From Mycolicibacterium fortuitum subsp. fortuitum (lineage in GTDB: Bacteria > Actinomycetota > Actinomycetes > Mycobacteriales > Mycobacteriaceae), in the NCBI RefSeq assembly GCF_022179545.1, contig NZ_AP025518.1, positions 2,542,001-2,606,000 of the forward strand: a stretch of 64,000 nucleotides of DNA. Reading direction: 5' to 3'. The notes under the pieces were generated by a model. That model did no database searches, was not told the DNA's origin, and saw only the letters and a list, made by a program, of their open reading frames with translations. Both the position numbers and the translations under genes were made by a program. Shown one piece after another: positions 26,756 to 38,229 of the stretch (its first letter is position 1; the number at the start of each line of letters is the position of its first letter).

Positions 26756-28516
26756 GTGATCACCCGCATGTCCGAGCTGTTCCTGCGAACCCTGCGCGAC
26801 GACCCCGCTGATGCCGAGGTACCCAGCCACAAGCTGCTGATCCGGGCCGGCTATGTCCGTCCGGTCGGCCCCGGCATCTACAGCTGGCTCCCGCTGGGAC
26901 TGCGGGTGCTGCGCCGGATCGAAAAGATCGTGCGGGAAGAGATGGACGCGATCGGCGGCCAGGAGATCCTGCTGCCCGCGCTGCTGCCGCGCGGCCCGTA
27001 CGAGACCACCAACCGCTGGACCGAATACGGCGACACCCTGTTCCGGTTGCAGGACCGGCGCGGCAACGACTATCTGCTCGGGCCGACGCACGAGGAGATC
27101 TTCACCCTGACGGTCAAGGGGGAGTACTCCTCCTACAAGGACTTCCCGGTGATCCTGTACCAGGTTCAGACCAAATACCGCGACGAGGCGCGTCCGCGCG
27201 CAGGCATCCTGCGCGGCCGCGAGTTCGTGATGAAAGACTCCTACTCGTTCGACGTCGATGACGACGGCCTGAAGAACGCGTACCACGCCCACCGCGAGGC
27301 GTACCAGAAGATCTTCGGCCGCCTCGGTGTGCGCTACGTGATCGTCTCGGCGGTCTCGGGTGCGATGGGCGGCAGTGCTTCCGAGGAGTTCCTCGCCGAG
27401 AGTGAGGTCGGTGAGGATACGTTCGTGCGCTGCCTGGAATCCGGGTACGCCGCCAACGTCGAAGCCGTGGTCACCCGGGCGCCGGCGCCTCTGCCGATCG
27501 AGGGGCAGCCCGCGGCTCAGGTGTACGACACCCCCGATACCCCGACCATCGCCACCTTGGTCGACTGGGCCAATTCGGCTGGGCTGGAACAGTTCTCGGG
27601 TCGAGAGGTAACCGCGGCCGACACGCTGAAGAACGTTCTGCTCAAGACCCGTGAGCCCGGCGGTGACTGGGAGCTGCTGGCCATCGGCGTGCCGGGCGAC
27701 CGTGAAGTCGACGAGAAGCGCCTGGGCGCCGCGCTGGAGCCTGCCGAGTTCGCGCTGCTCGACGATGCCGATTTTGCCAAGAACCCGTTCCTGGTCAAAG
27801 GCTACGTCGGTCCTAAGGCTTTGCGGGACAACGAGGTTCGCTATCTGGTCGATCCGCGTGTAGTTGACGGCACGGCATGGATCACCGGTGCCGACGCGCC
27901 CAACAAGCACGTGGTCGGCCTGGTCGCCGGCCGTGACTTCACCCCGGACGGCACGATCGAGGCCGCCGAGGTTCGCGACGGTGACCCGTCGCCGGACGGT
28001 GCCGGTGTGCTCACCTCGGCGCGGGGCATCGAGATCGGCCACATCTTCCAGCTGGGCCGCAAATATGCCGATGCCTTCACCGCCGACGTGCTCGGTGAGG
28101 ACGGCAAGCCGGTGCGGCTCACCATGGGCTCCTACGGCATCGGCGTGTCCCGCATGGTCGCGGTGATCGCCGAGCAGCAGCACGACGAGCTGGGCCTGCG
28201 TTGGCCTGCCGCGGTCGCACCGTTCGACGTCCACGTCGTGGTGGCCAACAAGGACGACGCCGCGCGGACTGGGGCGACGGAGCTCGTAGGGGCCCTCGAC
28301 CGGCTCGGCCACGAGGTGCTGTTCGACGATCGCAAGGCGTCACCGGGCGTGAAGTTCAAGGATGCCGAGCTGCTGGGCATGCCGTGGATCGTGGTGGTCG
28401 GCCGCGGCTTCTCCGACGGTGTGGTGGAGCTGCGCAACCGGTTCACCGGCGAGAACCGCGAGATCGCCGTCGATGACGCGGCCGCCGAGATCTCGGCTGT
28501 GCTCACCGCCGGCTGA
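26756..28516 (+). CDS. proS: Prolyl-tRNA synthetase
   Basis: 586 residues from GTG 26756 (MITRMSELF). Class II aaRS motifs: motif 1 region [15 protein letters not shown], motif 2 [27 protein letters not shown] and motif 3 [11 protein letters not shown]. The bacterial-type editing domain (INS) is inserted between motifs 2 and 3, from about residue 230 to 390. The C-terminal anticodon-binding domain holds [28 protein letters not shown] lies 8 nt upstream of the GTG; AAGGTTG could alternatively serve as a weak ribosome site. Homologue of Rv2845c. Confidence 0.96.
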   Translation: MITRMSELFLRTLRDDPADAEVPSHKLLIRAGYVRPVGPGIYSWLPLGLRVLRRIEKIVREEMDAIGGQEILLPALLPRGPYETTNRWTEYGDTLFRLQDRRGNDYLLGPTHEEIFTLTVKGEYSSYKDFPVILYQVQTKYRDEARPRAGILRGREFVMKDSYSFDVDDDGLKNAYHAHREAYQKIFGRLGVRYVIVSAVSGAMGGSASEEFLAESEVGEDTFVRCLESGYAANVEAVVTRAPAPLPIEGQPAAQVYDTPDTPTIATLVDWANSAGLEQFSGREVTAADTLKNVLLKTREPGGDWELLAIGVPGDREVDEKRLGAALEPAEFALLDDADFAKNPFLVKGYVGPKALRDNEVRYLVDPRVVDGTAWITGADAPNKHVVGLVAGRDFTPDGTIEAAEVRDGDPSPDGAGVLTSARGIEIGHIFQLGRKYADAFTADVLGEDGKPVRLTMGSYGIGVSRMVAVIAEQQHDELGLRWPAAVAPFDVHVVVANKDDAARTGATELVGALDRLGHEVLFDDRKASPGVKFKDAELLGMPWIVVVGRGFSDGVVELRNRFTGENREIAVDDAAAEISAVLTAG

Positions 28517-28529
28517 GTAGACGTCGACA

Positions 28530-28595
28530 TCTACGTCAGGGCAGCTCGCGGTAGCTCAAAGTCGAGTGGTCAGCGGGGCACGGCCCTGACGTAGA
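28530..28595. terminator. 13-bp perfect inverted repeat between convergent genes
   Basis: TCTACGTCAGGGC (28530-28542) is exactly complementary to GCCCTGACGTAGA (28583-28595), with a 40-nt loop. It lies 13 bases after the proS stop and 12 bases before the end of the convergent ferritin-like gene, so it could terminate both transcripts. No U-tract follows on either strand, and the loop is long for an intrinsic terminator. Confidence 0.45.
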
Positions 28596-28607
28596 AGCGG
28601 CGAGCGG

Positions 28608-29087
28608 CTATTCGCCGCCGCCGGGAAAGGCGACCGTCACCGGCCAGGCATCGAGGATGGCGCGCCACTTGGCCGCGGTGATCGCGGTCTGGGTCAATGC
28701 GGTCACCGCGAACGTCCGGTCGTCGGCGCTGGTGGCCTGTTCGAGCACCGCACGCCAGGCCACCGCGCTGTCTTCCTCCATGCGGACCGCGAGGTTTGCG
28801 GCGTCGGTCGGATCGGTCACCGGCGCGGGCAACTGGTACCCGGCCGCGGGCAGCGGCGGGGTGACCGACCGCGCGTCGAGCATGGCCATGGCTGCCTCAC
28901 GACGGCCCCGGTGTTCGGCCATCGCCGCGGCCACCAGAGCGTTGTCCTCCGGCGTCGAATGCGCAGACACCAGCCCGTAGCCGTAGATCGCTCCGTGCTC
29001 GACGGCCACCGCGTCGAACAGCGCGGCGTCGGCGGCCGTCGTCGGACGGGTGGGCGAGGTGGTCGATCGTGGTCCCGGTGAGGTCAC
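28608..29087 (-). CDS. Ferritin-like-domain protein (DUF4439)
   Basis: 159 residues from a GTG that overlaps the stop of the upstream lipoprotein gene (GTGA). Two helix pairs are visible: DAALFDAVAVEHGAIYGYG with EHRGRREAAMAML, and NLAVRMEEDSAVAWRAVLEQ with ALTQTAITAAKWRAIL. This is the four-helix bundle of the DUF4439 ferritin-like family. The conserved Glu/His residues (EH, EHRGR, MEED) may bind metal, but a full diiron set is not obvious. Homologue of Rv2844. Tight coupling to the lipoprotein suggests the two products work together. Confidence 0.8.
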   Translation of the reverse strand: MTSPGPRSTTSPTRPTTAADAALFDAVAVEHGAIYGYGLVSAHSTPEDNALVAAAMAEHRGRREAAMAMLDARSVTPPLPAAGYQLPAPVTDPTDAANLAVRMEEDSAVAWRAVLEQATSADDRTFAVTALTQTAITAAKWRAILDAWPVTVAFPGGGE

Positions 29088-29617
29088 TGTGCACCTCCCA
29101 GCGCCACGGTGTAGCCGGCCGTGCACGAGGCGGCGATGGATCCGAGCAGTCCCGCGCGGTAGCCGGACAGCCTGCGGGCCAGACCCGCCGCGCGGTCGGC
29201 GGACTCCTTGAGCGCACTGGCGACGTCGTCGACGCCGGGCGCCGCGGTGTCGGGCCCGGCGCCCGGAGCGGGCTTGGCGGTGCTCTTGGTGGTGGCGGTG
29301 GCCGAGTCTGCGGGGGCAGCACCCGTCATCCGGGTCAGCTCGTCGGACAGGGCTTTGGCGTGCGCGCTGCGGTCGGCCGCCACCGTGTTCAACGCCCGGG
29401 CGGCCGGTGCCTGCGGAGGCTGCGCGGCTGCCGCGTCGGCGGCCAGCGCACTGTCGGCGCGTGCCCGCTCCCATTGCGCGGTCAGGTCGTCTACTTCGGG
29501 TTGAGGCGTCGTCGTACTGCATGCGGCGGCGGTGGCGCCCAGCAGGGCAAGGGCCGCGGCCGAGAACAGTACGCGCCGCCGGCTGATGTCTGCATGGGCG
29601 CTCGGCACGGTGAACAT
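29084..29617 (-). CDS. Ala-rich putative Tat lipoprotein
   Basis: 177 residues from ATG 29617, preceded by GGCAGG. The N-terminus has SRRRVLFSAAALALLGATAAAC: a twin-Arg motif, an Ala/Leu hydrophobic core and a Cys that could be lipidated, although Ala at -3 makes the lipobox weak. The mature part is Ala-rich and helical (ARADSALAADAAAA, RSAHAKALSDEL, VASALKESADRAAGLARR), so coiled-coil or helical-bundle folding is likely. Homologue of Rv2843; function unknown. Co-translated with the DUF4439 ferritin-like protein. Confidence 0.75.
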   Translation of the reverse strand: MFTVPSAHADISRRRVLFSAAALALLGATAAACSTTTPQPEVDDLTAQWERARADSALAADAAAAQPPQAPAARALNTVAADRSAHAKALSDELTRMTGAAPADSATATTKSTAKPAPGAGPDTAAPGVDDVASALKESADRAAGLARRLSGYRAGLLGSIAASCTAGYTVALGGAQ

Positions 29618-29817
29618 CCTGCCATTGCGCGCACGCTCGTCTGACGCGGCGCTGAACCCGCACGAGAGGCCGGGGCGACGACCTTCGCCACGCACCGAAC
29701 TTCGATTGGCGGTTGCTGCCAGAGGCCTGGCGTATCGTGGATAGGCAATTCCGGGGCCGATCCAGGTCGCCGGCTCTGGGATTTGTGTCGGAGACAATTC
29801 AAGATGAGGAGCTCGCC

Positions 29818-30363
29818 GTGGCACCGGATCCAAAGTTGCGGTCTGCGGATTTGCCGTCGCAGACGCAGGTGGTCGAGCTGCTCGAGGGCGAGTTCGCGCG
29901 CGCCGGCTACGAGATCGATGACGTCGTGATCAACGCATCGACCCGTCCGCCGCGCATCACCGTGATCGCCGACGGCGACCAGGGCCTGGATCTCGATTCC
30001 CTGGCAGCGCTGTCGCGGACGGCATCGGAGTTGCTCGACCAGCTTGCGCAGGGCGACACGCCGTATGTGCTCGACGTCACTTCGCCCGGTGTCGACCGGC
30101 CGCTGACCCAGGCCAAGCATTTCCGCCGCGCCCGCGGGCGTAAGGCCGAGCTCGCGCTGAACGACGGTTCGGTGTTCACCGCCAGGCTCGGGGAAAACGA
30201 TGGGACGGTCCTCAAAGTCGTGGTGCCGGAGGGCCGGGAGCTGGCCGTGCGGGAGATCGCTCTTGCCGATATTGCCAAAGCTGTTGTCCAAGTGGAGTTT
30301 TCGCCTCCGAATCGGCGCGAACTGGAATTGTCGGGAGAAACCGGGAAGGGGGCCGGCGAATGA
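29818..30363 (+). CDS. rimP: Ribosome maturation factor RimP
   Basis: 181 residues from GTG 29818, with GATGAGGAG upstream. It is needed for 30S subunit maturation. Conserved blocks: [59 protein letters not shown] and [16 protein letters not shown]. It opens the nusA-infB operon and overlaps nusA by 4 bases (ATGA). Homologue of Rv2842c. The 200-bp region before it has a TATCGT stretch near 29730 but no clear -35. Confidence 0.92.
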   Translation: MAPDPKLRSADLPSQTQVVELLEGEFARAGYEIDDVVINASTRPPRITVIADGDQGLDLDSLAALSRTASELLDQLAQGDTPYVLDVTSPGVDRPLTQAKHFRRARGRKAELALNDGSVFTARLGENDGTVLKVVVPEGRELAVREIALADIAKAVVQVEFSPPNRRELELSGETGKGAGE

Positions 30364-31388
30364 ACATCGACATGGCGGCGCTGCATGCCATCGAAGCGGA
30401 CAAGGGCATCACCGTCGACGTGGTCGTCGAGACCATCAAGTCGGCGTTGCTCACCGCATATCGTCACACCGAGGGTCACGAGCCCGACGCGCGCATCGAC
30501 ATCGACCGCAAGACCGGCGTGGTCAAGGTGATCGCCCGTCAGACCGATGCCGACGGCAACGTCCTGCACGAATGGGATGACACGCCAGAGGGATTCGGGC
30601 GGATCGCGGCGACGACAGCCCGTCAGGTGATCCTGCAGCGGTTGCGCGATGCGGAGAACGAGAAGACCTACGGCGAGTTCGCGGCGCACGAGGGCGACAT
30701 CGTGGCCGGAGTCATCCAGCGCGATGCCCGGGCGAACGCCCGCGGGCTGGTGGTCGTCCGGATGGGCAGTGAGACCAAGGGGTCGGAGGGGGTGATCCCG
30801 AGCGCCGAGCAGGTGCCGGGGGAGCGCTACGAACACGGCGACCGGCTGCGCTGCTACGTCGTCGGCGTCACCCGTGGCGCCCGCGAACCGCTGATCACCT
30901 TGTCGCGCACGCACCCCAACCTGGTGCGCAAGCTGTTTTCGTTGGAGGTGCCCGAGATCGCCGACGGTTCGGTGGAGATCGTGGCCGTGGCCCGCGAGGC
31001 AGGGCACCGGTCGAAGATCGCCGTGGCCTCCCGGGTCCCCGGGCTGAACGCCAAGGGTGCGTGTATCGGCCCGATGGGGCAGCGCGTCCGTAACGTGATG
31101 AGCGAACTGTCCGGCGAGAAGATCGACATCATCGACTACGACGAGGACCCCGCCCGCTTCGTGGCCAACGCCCTGTCACCGGCCAAGGTGGTGTCGGTAT
31201 CGGTGATCGACGAGGCGGCGCGGGCGGCCCGGGTGATCGTTCCGGACTTCCAGCTGTCCCTGGCGATCGGCAAAGAAGGGCAGAACGCCAGGTTGGCAGC
31301 CCGGTTGACCGGCTGGCGGATCGATATCCGCAGCGATGCGGCGCCGCAGCCCGACCAGGATGTCCGGCCGGGGGCGGTACACGATTGA
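30360..31388 (+). CDS. nusA: Transcription termination/antitermination factor NusA
   Basis: 342 residues. N-terminal RNAP-binding domain (about 1-105), S1 domain ([11 protein letters not shown], about 115-180) and two KH domains ([14 protein letters not shown] and [20 protein letters not shown]; then [20 protein letters not shown] and [20 protein letters not shown]). The C-terminal acidic repeats of E. coli NusA are absent, as usual in actinobacteria. It modulates pausing, termination and rRNA antitermination. Overlaps rimP by ATGA. Confidence 0.96.
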   Translation: MNIDMAALHAIEADKGITVDVVVETIKSALLTAYRHTEGHEPDARIDIDRKTGVVKVIARQTDADGNVLHEWDDTPEGFGRIAATTARQVILQRLRDAENEKTYGEFAAHEGDIVAGVIQRDARANARGLVVVRMGSETKGSEGVIPSAEQVPGERYEHGDRLRCYVVGVTRGAREPLITLSRTHPNLVRKLFSLEVPEIADGSVEIVAVAREAGHRSKIAVASRVPGLNAKGACIGPMGQRVRNVMSELSGEKIDIIDYDEDPARFVANALSPAKVVSVSVIDEAARAARVIVPDFQLSLAIGKEGQNARLAARLTGWRIDIRSDAAPQPDQDVRPGAVHD

Positions 31389-31428
31389 CAGTAGTGACCG
31401 GCGTTTCGGACCACGGGCCCCGGGGCGG

Positions 31429-31434
31429 TAGACT
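31429..31434 (+). promoter_or_regulatory. Internal -10 TAGACT, leaderless start for ylxR
   Basis: TAGACT ends 5 nt before the GTG at 31440, and no ribosome site precedes that GTG. A weak -35 (TTCGGA, 31405-31410) lies 18 bp upstream. This would give ylxR-infB a promoter independent of rimP-nusA. Confidence 0.4.
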
Positions 31435-31439
31435 CAGCC

Positions 31440-31760
31440 GTGATCCAGCGCGAGACTCCGGCTCTGACGCAACGAAGCACCTCCGACACCTCTGTCGGAC
31501 CAGTGCGGACCTGCATAGGGTGCCGGAAGCGAGAGTTGGCCGCCGAGTTGCTCCGAGTGGTTGCGGTGACCGACGGGAACGGGACGAGTTCCGTAACCGT
31601 TGACCCCGCGGCAAGCCTGCCTGGGCGTGGTGCGTGGCTGCACCCCGACCAGCAGTGCGCGCAGATGGCAGTGAAGCGTCGAGCCTTCGTCCGAGCGTTG
31701 CGACTCACCGGTTCACCGGATACATCCGCGGTGATCGAGTACGTCGAGAAGCTTGCTTAA
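31440..31760 (+). CDS. YlxR-family RNA-binding protein
   Basis: 106 residues, GTG start. The family core is complete: [13 protein letters not shown] (basic Cys pair), [30 protein letters not shown]. YlxR proteins sit between nusA and infB in most bacteria and bind RNA or associate with RNase P; the precise role in mycobacteria is not established. Homologue of Rv2840c. About 20 N-terminal residues ([19 protein letters not shown]) are not conserved, and the true start could be further in. Confidence 0.88.
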   Translation: MIQRETPALTQRSTSDTSVGPVRTCIGCRKRELAAELLRVVAVTDGNGTSSVTVDPAASLPGRGAWLHPDQQCAQMAVKRRAFVRALRLTGSPDTSAVIEYVEKLA

Positions 31761-31808
31761 AGTCCCGACGAGCCCGGTCCCGCGGCAACAGAACAGGTAG
31801 CGAAGAAC

Positions 31809-31823
31809 ATGAGCACACCGTGA
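31809..31823 (+). promoter_or_regulatory. Possible 4-codon leader peptide (MSTP-stop) before infB
   Basis: ATGAGCACACCGTGA lies in the 142-base gap between ylxR and infB, 79 bases before the infB GTG, with AGGTAGCGAAG upstream as a weak ribosome site. It may be a leader peptide or chance. Confidence 0.25.
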
Positions 31824-31902
31824 AGTCCCGATGACCATGCGTCATAGCTAAACCCGAGGCGCGGCGCCTACCACCGCTGTTGCCTCCAGACGAGGAGATG
31901 TA

Positions 31903-34719
31903 GTGGCAGCAGGTAAGGCCCGTGTACACGAGTTGGCGAAGGAACTCGGTGTCACCAGCAAGGAACTCTTAGCCAAGCTCAAGGAGCAGGGCGAGTTCGT
32001 CAAGTCGGCGTCCTCCACCGTGGAGGCGCCGGTCGCGCGTCGGTTGCGCGAATCGTTCGGCGCAAAGGCCGGCGGTAAGAAGCCCGAAGACAAGCCGCGC
32101 CCGCAGGGCGGGGCCGCGTCGGCGGCACCCAAGCCCGGCGCTCCCAAGCCGGCTCCGGCCAAGCCTGCCGCCCCGGCACCGCAGGCCCCGGCGCCGCAGG
32201 CTCCGGCCCCCCAGGCTCCGGCAGCTCAGGCTGCCCCGGCCACTCCGGCCCGCCCCTCAGCGCCCAAGCCGGCTGCCCCGCAGCCTCCGGCCGCGCCCAG
32301 CGCACCGGCAGCCGCGGCGCCCAGCGCCCCGGCAGCTCCCACCCCGGGCGCCACGCCCGGACCCCGGCCGACCCCGGGTGCCACGCCCGGCCCGCGTCCG
32401 GGCCCGGCAGCGGGCGGCCCGAAGCCGGCCCCGCGTGCCCCGCGCGTCGGCAACAACCCCTTCTCGTCGCAGCAGCCGGTCGAGCGTCCCATCCCGCGGC
32501 CGCAGCCGCGTCCGGGTGCGCCGCGTCCCGGCGGCGGCCCGCGTCCGTCGCCCGGCAACATGCCGCCGCGTCCGGCGGGAGCCGGTGCGCCGGGGCGGGG
32601 CGGCCCACGTCCCGGTCCGCGTCCCGGCGGTGGCCCCCGTCCCGGCGGTGCCGGGCAGGGTGCTCGCCCCGGTGGCGGCGGTGGCGGTAACTACCGCGGC
32701 GGCGGCGCCGGCGGCGGTGGTGGCGCACCCGCAGGTGGCGGTGGTTTCCGCGGTCGCCCCGGTGGTGGTGGCGGCGGTGGCCGTCCCGGCCAGCGCGGTG
32801 GCGCGGCAGGTGCGTTCGGTCGTCCCGGCGGTGCCCCGAAGCGCGGCCGCAAGTCGAAGCGGGCGAAACGCGCCGAATACGAGAACATGCAGGCGCCCGT
32901 CGTCGGTGGTGTGCGGTTGCCCAAGGGCAACGGCGAGACCATCAGGCTGGCCCGTGGCGCGTCGCTGAGCGACTTCGCCGAGAAGATCGACGCCAACCCG
33001 GCCGCACTGGTCCAGGCGTTGTTCAACCTCGGTGAGATGGTCACCGCGACCCAGTCGGTCGGTGACGACACGCTGGAGCTGCTCGGCAGCGAGATGAACT
33101 TCAAGGTGCAGGTCGTCTCGCCCGAGGACGAAGACCGCGAGCTGCTGGAGTCCTTCGACCTCACCTACGGCGAGGACGAGGGTGGCGAGGAGGACCTCGA
33201 GGTCCGTCCGCCGGTGGTCACCGTCATGGGTCACGTCGACCACGGCAAGACCCGCCTGCTGGACACCATCCGCAACGCCACCGTCCGCGAGGGCGAGGCC
33301 GGCGGCATCACCCAGCACATCGGCGCTTACCAGGTCGAGGTCGAGCTCGACGGCACCGTGCGACCGATCACCTTCATCGACACCCCGGGTCACGAGGCGT
33401 TCACCGCCATGCGTGCCCGTGGTGCGAAGGCCACCGACATCGCGATCCTGGTGGTCGCGGCCGACGACGGCGTCATGCCGCAGACGGTGGAGGCCATCAA
33501 CCACGCGCAGGCAGCTGACGTGCCGATCGTGGTGGCGGTCAACAAGATCGACAAGGAAGGCGCCGACCCGGCCAAGATCCGGGCGCAGCTCACCGAATAC
33601 AACCTGGTGGCCGAGGATTACGGCGGCGACACCATGTTCGTCGACATCTCCGCCAAGCAGGGCACCAACATCGAGGCGCTGCTGGAAGCGGTCGTGCTGA
33701 CCGCCGACGCGGCCCTGGATCTGCGGGCCAACCCCGACATGGAGGCCCAGGGTGTGGCCATCGAGGCGCACCTGGACCGCGGTCGTGGTCCGGTGGCCAC
33801 GGTGCTCATCCAGCGCGGCACCCTGCGGGTCGGCGACTCGGTGGTGGCCGGCGATGCCTATGGCCGCGTCCGCCGCATGGTCGACGAACACGGCGAGGAC
33901 GTCGAAGAGGCCCTGCCGTCGCGTCCGGTCCAGGTCATCGGCTTCACGTCGGTGCCGGGTGCCGGTGACAACTTCCTGGTTGTCGACGAGGACCGCATCG
34001 CCCGCCAGATCGCCGACCGGCGCAGCGCGCGCAAGCGCAACGCCCTGGCCGCGCGCAGCCGCAAGCGGATCAGCCTGGAAGACCTGGATTCGGCGCTGAA
34101 GGAAACCAGCCAGCTGAACCTGATCCTCAAGGGCGACAACGCCGGTACGGTCGAAGCCCTCGAGGAAGCCTTGATGGGCATCGAGATCGACGACGAAGTG
34201 GAGCTGCGGGTCATCGACCGCGGTGTCGGTGGTGTCACCGAGACCAACGTCAACCTGGCATCGGCCTCGGACGCGATCATCATCGGATTCAACGTCCGTG
34301 CCGAGGGCAAGGCGACCGAGCTGGCCAACCGCGAGGGTGTGGAGATCCGGTACTACTCGGTGATCTACCAGGCGATCGACGAGATCGAGAAGGCCCTCAA
34401 GGGCATGCTCAAGCCGGTCTACGAGGAGAAGGAGCTCGGCCGCGCCGAGATCCGGGCGATCTTCCGGTCGTCCAAGGTCGGCAACATCGCCGGTTGCCTC
34501 GTCACCTCGGGCATCATGCGCCGCAACGCCAAGGCCCGGCTGCTGCGGGACAACACCGTTGTCGCGCAGAACCTCACGGTGTCCTCGCTCAAGCGCGAGA
34601 AGGACGATGCCACCGAGGTGCGCGAGGGTTACGAGTGCGGTCTGACGCTGACCTACTCCGACATCAAGGAAGGCGACGTCATCGAGACGTACGAACTCGT
34701 CGAGAAGGTGCGTACATAA
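31903..34719 (+). CDS. infB: Translation initiation factor IF-2
   Basis: 938 residues from GTG 31903, with GAGGAGATG upstream. N-terminal IF2_N helix domain ([20 protein letters not shown], residues 6-25). Residues about 60-325 form a low-complexity linker: Ala-Pro repeats (APQ repeated), then Pro-Gly-Arg, then poly-Gly with Arg. The second IF2_N-like module follows ([15 protein letters not shown]). The GTPase has G1 GHVDHGKT (about 443), G2 [15 protein letters not shown]3 DTPGHEAF, G4 NKID and G5 SAKQG. C-terminal domains end [22 protein letters not shown]. It positions fMet-tRNA on the 30S subunit and promotes subunit joining. Confidence 0.97.
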   Translation: MAAGKARVHELAKELGVTSKELLAKLKEQGEFVKSASSTVEAPVARRLRESFGAKAGGKKPEDKPRPQGGAASAAPKPGAPKPAPAKPAAPAPQAPAPQAPAPQAPAAQAAPATPARPSAPKPAAPQPPAAPSAPAAAAPSAPAAPTPGATPGPRPTPGATPGPRPGPAAGGPKPAPRAPRVGNNPFSSQQPVERPIPRPQPRPGAPRPGGGPRPSPGNMPPRPAGAGAPGRGGPRPGPRPGGGPRPGGAGQGARPGGGGGGNYRGGGAGGGGGAPAGGGGFRGRPGGGGGGGRPGQRGGAAGAFGRPGGAPKRGRKSKRAKRAEYENMQAPVVGGVRLPKGNGETIRLARGASLSDFAEKIDANPAALVQALFNLGEMVTATQSVGDDTLELLGSEMNFKVQVVSPEDEDRELLESFDLTYGEDEGGEEDLEVRPPVVTVMGHVDHGKTRLLDTIRNATVREGEAGGITQHIGAYQVEVELDGTVRPITFIDTPGHEAFTAMRARGAKATDIAILVVAADDGVMPQTVEAINHAQAADVPIVVAVNKIDKEGADPAKIRAQLTEYNLVAEDYGGDTMFVDISAKQGTNIEALLEAVVLTADAALDLRANPDMEAQGVAIEAHLDRGRGPVATVLIQRGTLRVGDSVVAGDAYGRVRRMVDEHGEDVEEALPSRPVQVIGFTSVPGAGDNFLVVDEDRIARQIADRRSARKRNALAARSRKRISLEDLDSALKETSQLNLILKGDNAGTVEALEEALMGIEIDDEVELRVIDRGVGGVTETNVNLASASDAIIIGFNVRAEGKATELANREGVEIRYYSVIYQAIDEIEKALKGMLKPVYEEKELGRAEIRAIFRSSKVGNIAGCLVTSGIMRRNAKARLLRDNTVVAQNLTVSSLKREKDDATEVREGYECGLTLTYSDIKEGDVIETYELVEKVRT

Positions 34720-34722
34720 CCG

Positions 34723-36223
<1,501 letters not shown>

Positions 36224-36225
36224 CC

Positions 36226-37560
36226 ATGGTTGAACCGGAAGGCGACATTCCGGTCACGCCGGCGACCACCCGCCGCATCGCTGGCCTGGCATTTCCGGCA
36301 TTGGGTGTGTTGGCGGCCGAACCGATCTATTTGCTCTTCGACATCGCGATCGTCGGTCGGTTGGGCGCCCTCAGCCTGGCCGGTCTGGCCATCGGCGGGC
36401 TGATCCTGGGCCTGGTCAACTCACAGGGCACCTTCTTGTCCTACGGCACCACGGCACGCTCGGCCCGCATGTTCGGTGCGGGGGATCGGCAGTCCGCGGT
36501 CGGCGAAGGTGTGCAGGCCACCTGGTTGGGCCTCGGGTTGGGGCTGCTCATCATCGCCGTCGTACAGGCCGTCGCAGAGCCGCTGTTGTCGGCGATCGCC
36601 GGACACGCCGACATCGCCGGTGCCGCATTGCCATGGCTGCGGATCGCCATCCTGGCGGCCCCGGCAATCCTCGTGTCGCTGGCCGGCAACGGCTGGATGC
36701 GCGGCGTACAGGACACTGTCCGGCCGTTGCGCTACGTGGTGTTCGGGTTCGCCGTGTCTGCCGTGCTGTGCCCGCTGCTGGTCTACGGCTGGCTCGGCCT
36801 GCCGCGGCTGGAGCTGCCCGGTTCGGCGGTGGCGAACCTGGTGGGGCAGTGGGTCGCGGCGCTGCTGTTCCTGCGGGCACTGCTGCATGAGAAGGTCCCG
36901 TTGCGGGTCCAGCCCGATGTCCTGCGGGCACAGTTGACCATGGGCCGCGACCTGCTGCTGCGATCCCTGGCGTTCCAGGCCTGTTTCCTGTCGGCGGGCG
37001 CCGTCGCGGCCCGGTTCGGCGCTGCCGCCGTCGCGGCCCATCAAGTCGTGCTGCAGGTGTGGAGTTTCCTGGCCCTGGTACTGGATTCGCTCGCCATCGC
37101 CGCGCAGTCACTGGTGGGTGCGGCGTTGGGTGCCGGTCAGGTGGCGCATGCCAAGAGCGTGGCCTGGAGGGTGACGCTGTTCTCCACGATGGCCGGTGTG
37201 GTGCTGGCGTTGGTCTTCGCGGTCGGGTCCTCGGTGTTGCCGCCGGTGTTCACCGACGATCAATCGGTTCTCGGGGCTATCGGGGTGCCATGGTGGTTCC
37301 TGGTCGCTCAATTGCCCGTGGCGGGAATCGTCTTCGCGCTCGACGGGGTGCTACTGGGTGCCGGCGACGCCAAGTTCATGCGTAACGCCACGCTGACCAG
37401 TGCACTCGTCGGCTTCCTGCCGCTGATCTGGTTGTCGCTGATCTACGGCTGGGGCCTTTTGGGCATCTGGTCGGGGCTGAGCACCTTCATGCTGCTGCGG
37501 CTGATCTTCGTCGGCTGGCGCGCGTTCTCGGGTCGTTGGCTGGTGCCCGGAACAGCCTGA
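36226..37560 (+). CDS. dinF: MATE-family efflux transporter DinF
   Basis: 444 residues, 12 hydrophobic segments in two six-helix halves. Typical MATE features: AEPIYLLFDIAIVGRLGALSLAGLAIG in helices 1-2 (two blocks) and FGAAAVAAHQVVLQVWSFLALVLDSLAIAAQSLVGAALGAGQ in helices 7-8. It exports cationic compounds with H+ or Na+. Homologue of Rv2836c. It starts 2 bases after the DHH gene, so it belongs to the same operon although its function is unrelated. No LexA box is visible. Confidence 0.92.
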   Translation: MVEPEGDIPVTPATTRRIAGLAFPALGVLAAEPIYLLFDIAIVGRLGALSLAGLAIGGLILGLVNSQGTFLSYGTTARSARMFGAGDRQSAVGEGVQATWLGLGLGLLIIAVVQAVAEPLLSAIAGHADIAGAALPWLRIAILAAPAILVSLAGNGWMRGVQDTVRPLRYVVFGFAVSAVLCPLLVYGWLGLPRLELPGSAVANLVGQWVAALLFLRALLHEKVPLRVQPDVLRAQLTMGRDLLLRSLAFQACFLSAGAVAARFGAAAVAAHQVVLQVWSFLALVLDSLAIAAQSLVGAALGAGQVAHAKSVAWRVTLFSTMAGVVLALVFAVGSSVLPPVFTDDQSVLGAIGVPWWFLVAQLPVAGIVFALDGVLLGAGDAKFMRNATLTSALVGFLPLIWLSLIYGWGLLGIWSGLSTFMLLRLIFVGWRAFSGRWLVPGTA

Positions 37561-37572
37561 GTAACGGTTCGG

Positions 37573-38184
37573 TCACCGGCGTTTGCCGCAAACCACCCAC
37601 ACCGCTTTGCGTCCGTTGCCGCGCTCGGCTACGGAAACGTCGTCGAATCCGGTATTGCGACACAACGCGCCGAATGCGTCGGCCTGCTGCCGAGTCCAGC
37701 CGTGACTGGCCAATCCGGTGGCCCCGTCGGGCGACTGGCGTTCGATCGCGATCAGTCGGCCTCCGGGGGCCAGCACGCGCCGGGCCTCGGCGACGGCCTC
37801 GTCGACGTCTTGCCAGTGGTGCACGGTGGCCAACGCCCACAGCACTGTCGCGGATCCGTCTGCCACCGGCAGGGTCTCTGCGGTGCCCTCACTCCAGGTG
37901 ACCGGCGCGCGCTTCGGTGTGACCAGGCGGGCGATGCGCAGCATGGTCGACGACGGGTCGACACCGGTCACCCGCGCGGCGCGGCGGGCGGCGACCCGAG
38001 CGGCGGTACCCGGGCCGCAACCCACGTCGACGACATGGTCGGAGGAGGAGACCTGGGCGATGTCGGCGGCCATCTTCGCTTTTGCGCGGCCCACCAAGAG
38101 GAAGACCAATCCGCACAGCACTCCGGTGACACCCGCGAATCCGGGGTGGTCCGCATGGTGATTGATCGCACGTGCGGCGTTCAT
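37573..38184 (-). CDS. Class I SAM-dependent methyltransferase
   Basis: 203 residues from ATG 38184. A short hydrophobic segment near the N-terminus (GVTGVLCGLVFLLVG) could associate with membrane. Motif I VVDVGCGPGTAARVAAR, motif II WALATVHHW and motif III LAPGGRLIAIERQ are present. The substrate is not predictable. It is divergent from a MerR regulator only 45 bases away, which suggests shared, regulator-controlled expression. Confidence 0.8.
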   Translation of the reverse strand: MNAARAINHHADHPGFAGVTGVLCGLVFLLVGRAKAKMAADIAQVSSSDHVVDVGCGPGTAARVAARRAARVTGVDPSSTMLRIARLVTPKRAPVTWSEGTAETLPVADGSATVLWALATVHHWQDVDEAVAEARRVLAPGGRLIAIERQSPDGATGLASHGWTRQQADAFGALCRNTGFDDVSVAERGNGRKAVWVVCGKRR

Positions 38185-38191
38185 ATGTAGA

Positions 38192-38207
38192 CCTTGCCGG
38201 TTCAAGG
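38192..38207. promoter_or_regulatory. Dyad between methyltransferase and merR (MerR-type operator)
   Basis: CCTTG (38192-38196) and CAAGG (38203-38207) are perfect inverted arms around 6 bases, within the 45-bp gap between divergent starts. A GTTGAAGTCA stretch follows. MerR regulators bind such dyads between -35 and -10, so autoregulation plus control of the methyltransferase is likely. Confidence 0.5.
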
Positions 38208-38229
38208 CGGGTTGAAGTCAAATGACGGC

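Noticed and set aside
32160..32800. Short tandem nucleotide repeats in infB, considered as a repeat array or CRISPR-like structure
   Set aside because: They are in-frame codon repeats of a Pro/Ala/Gly linker without spacers of constant length.
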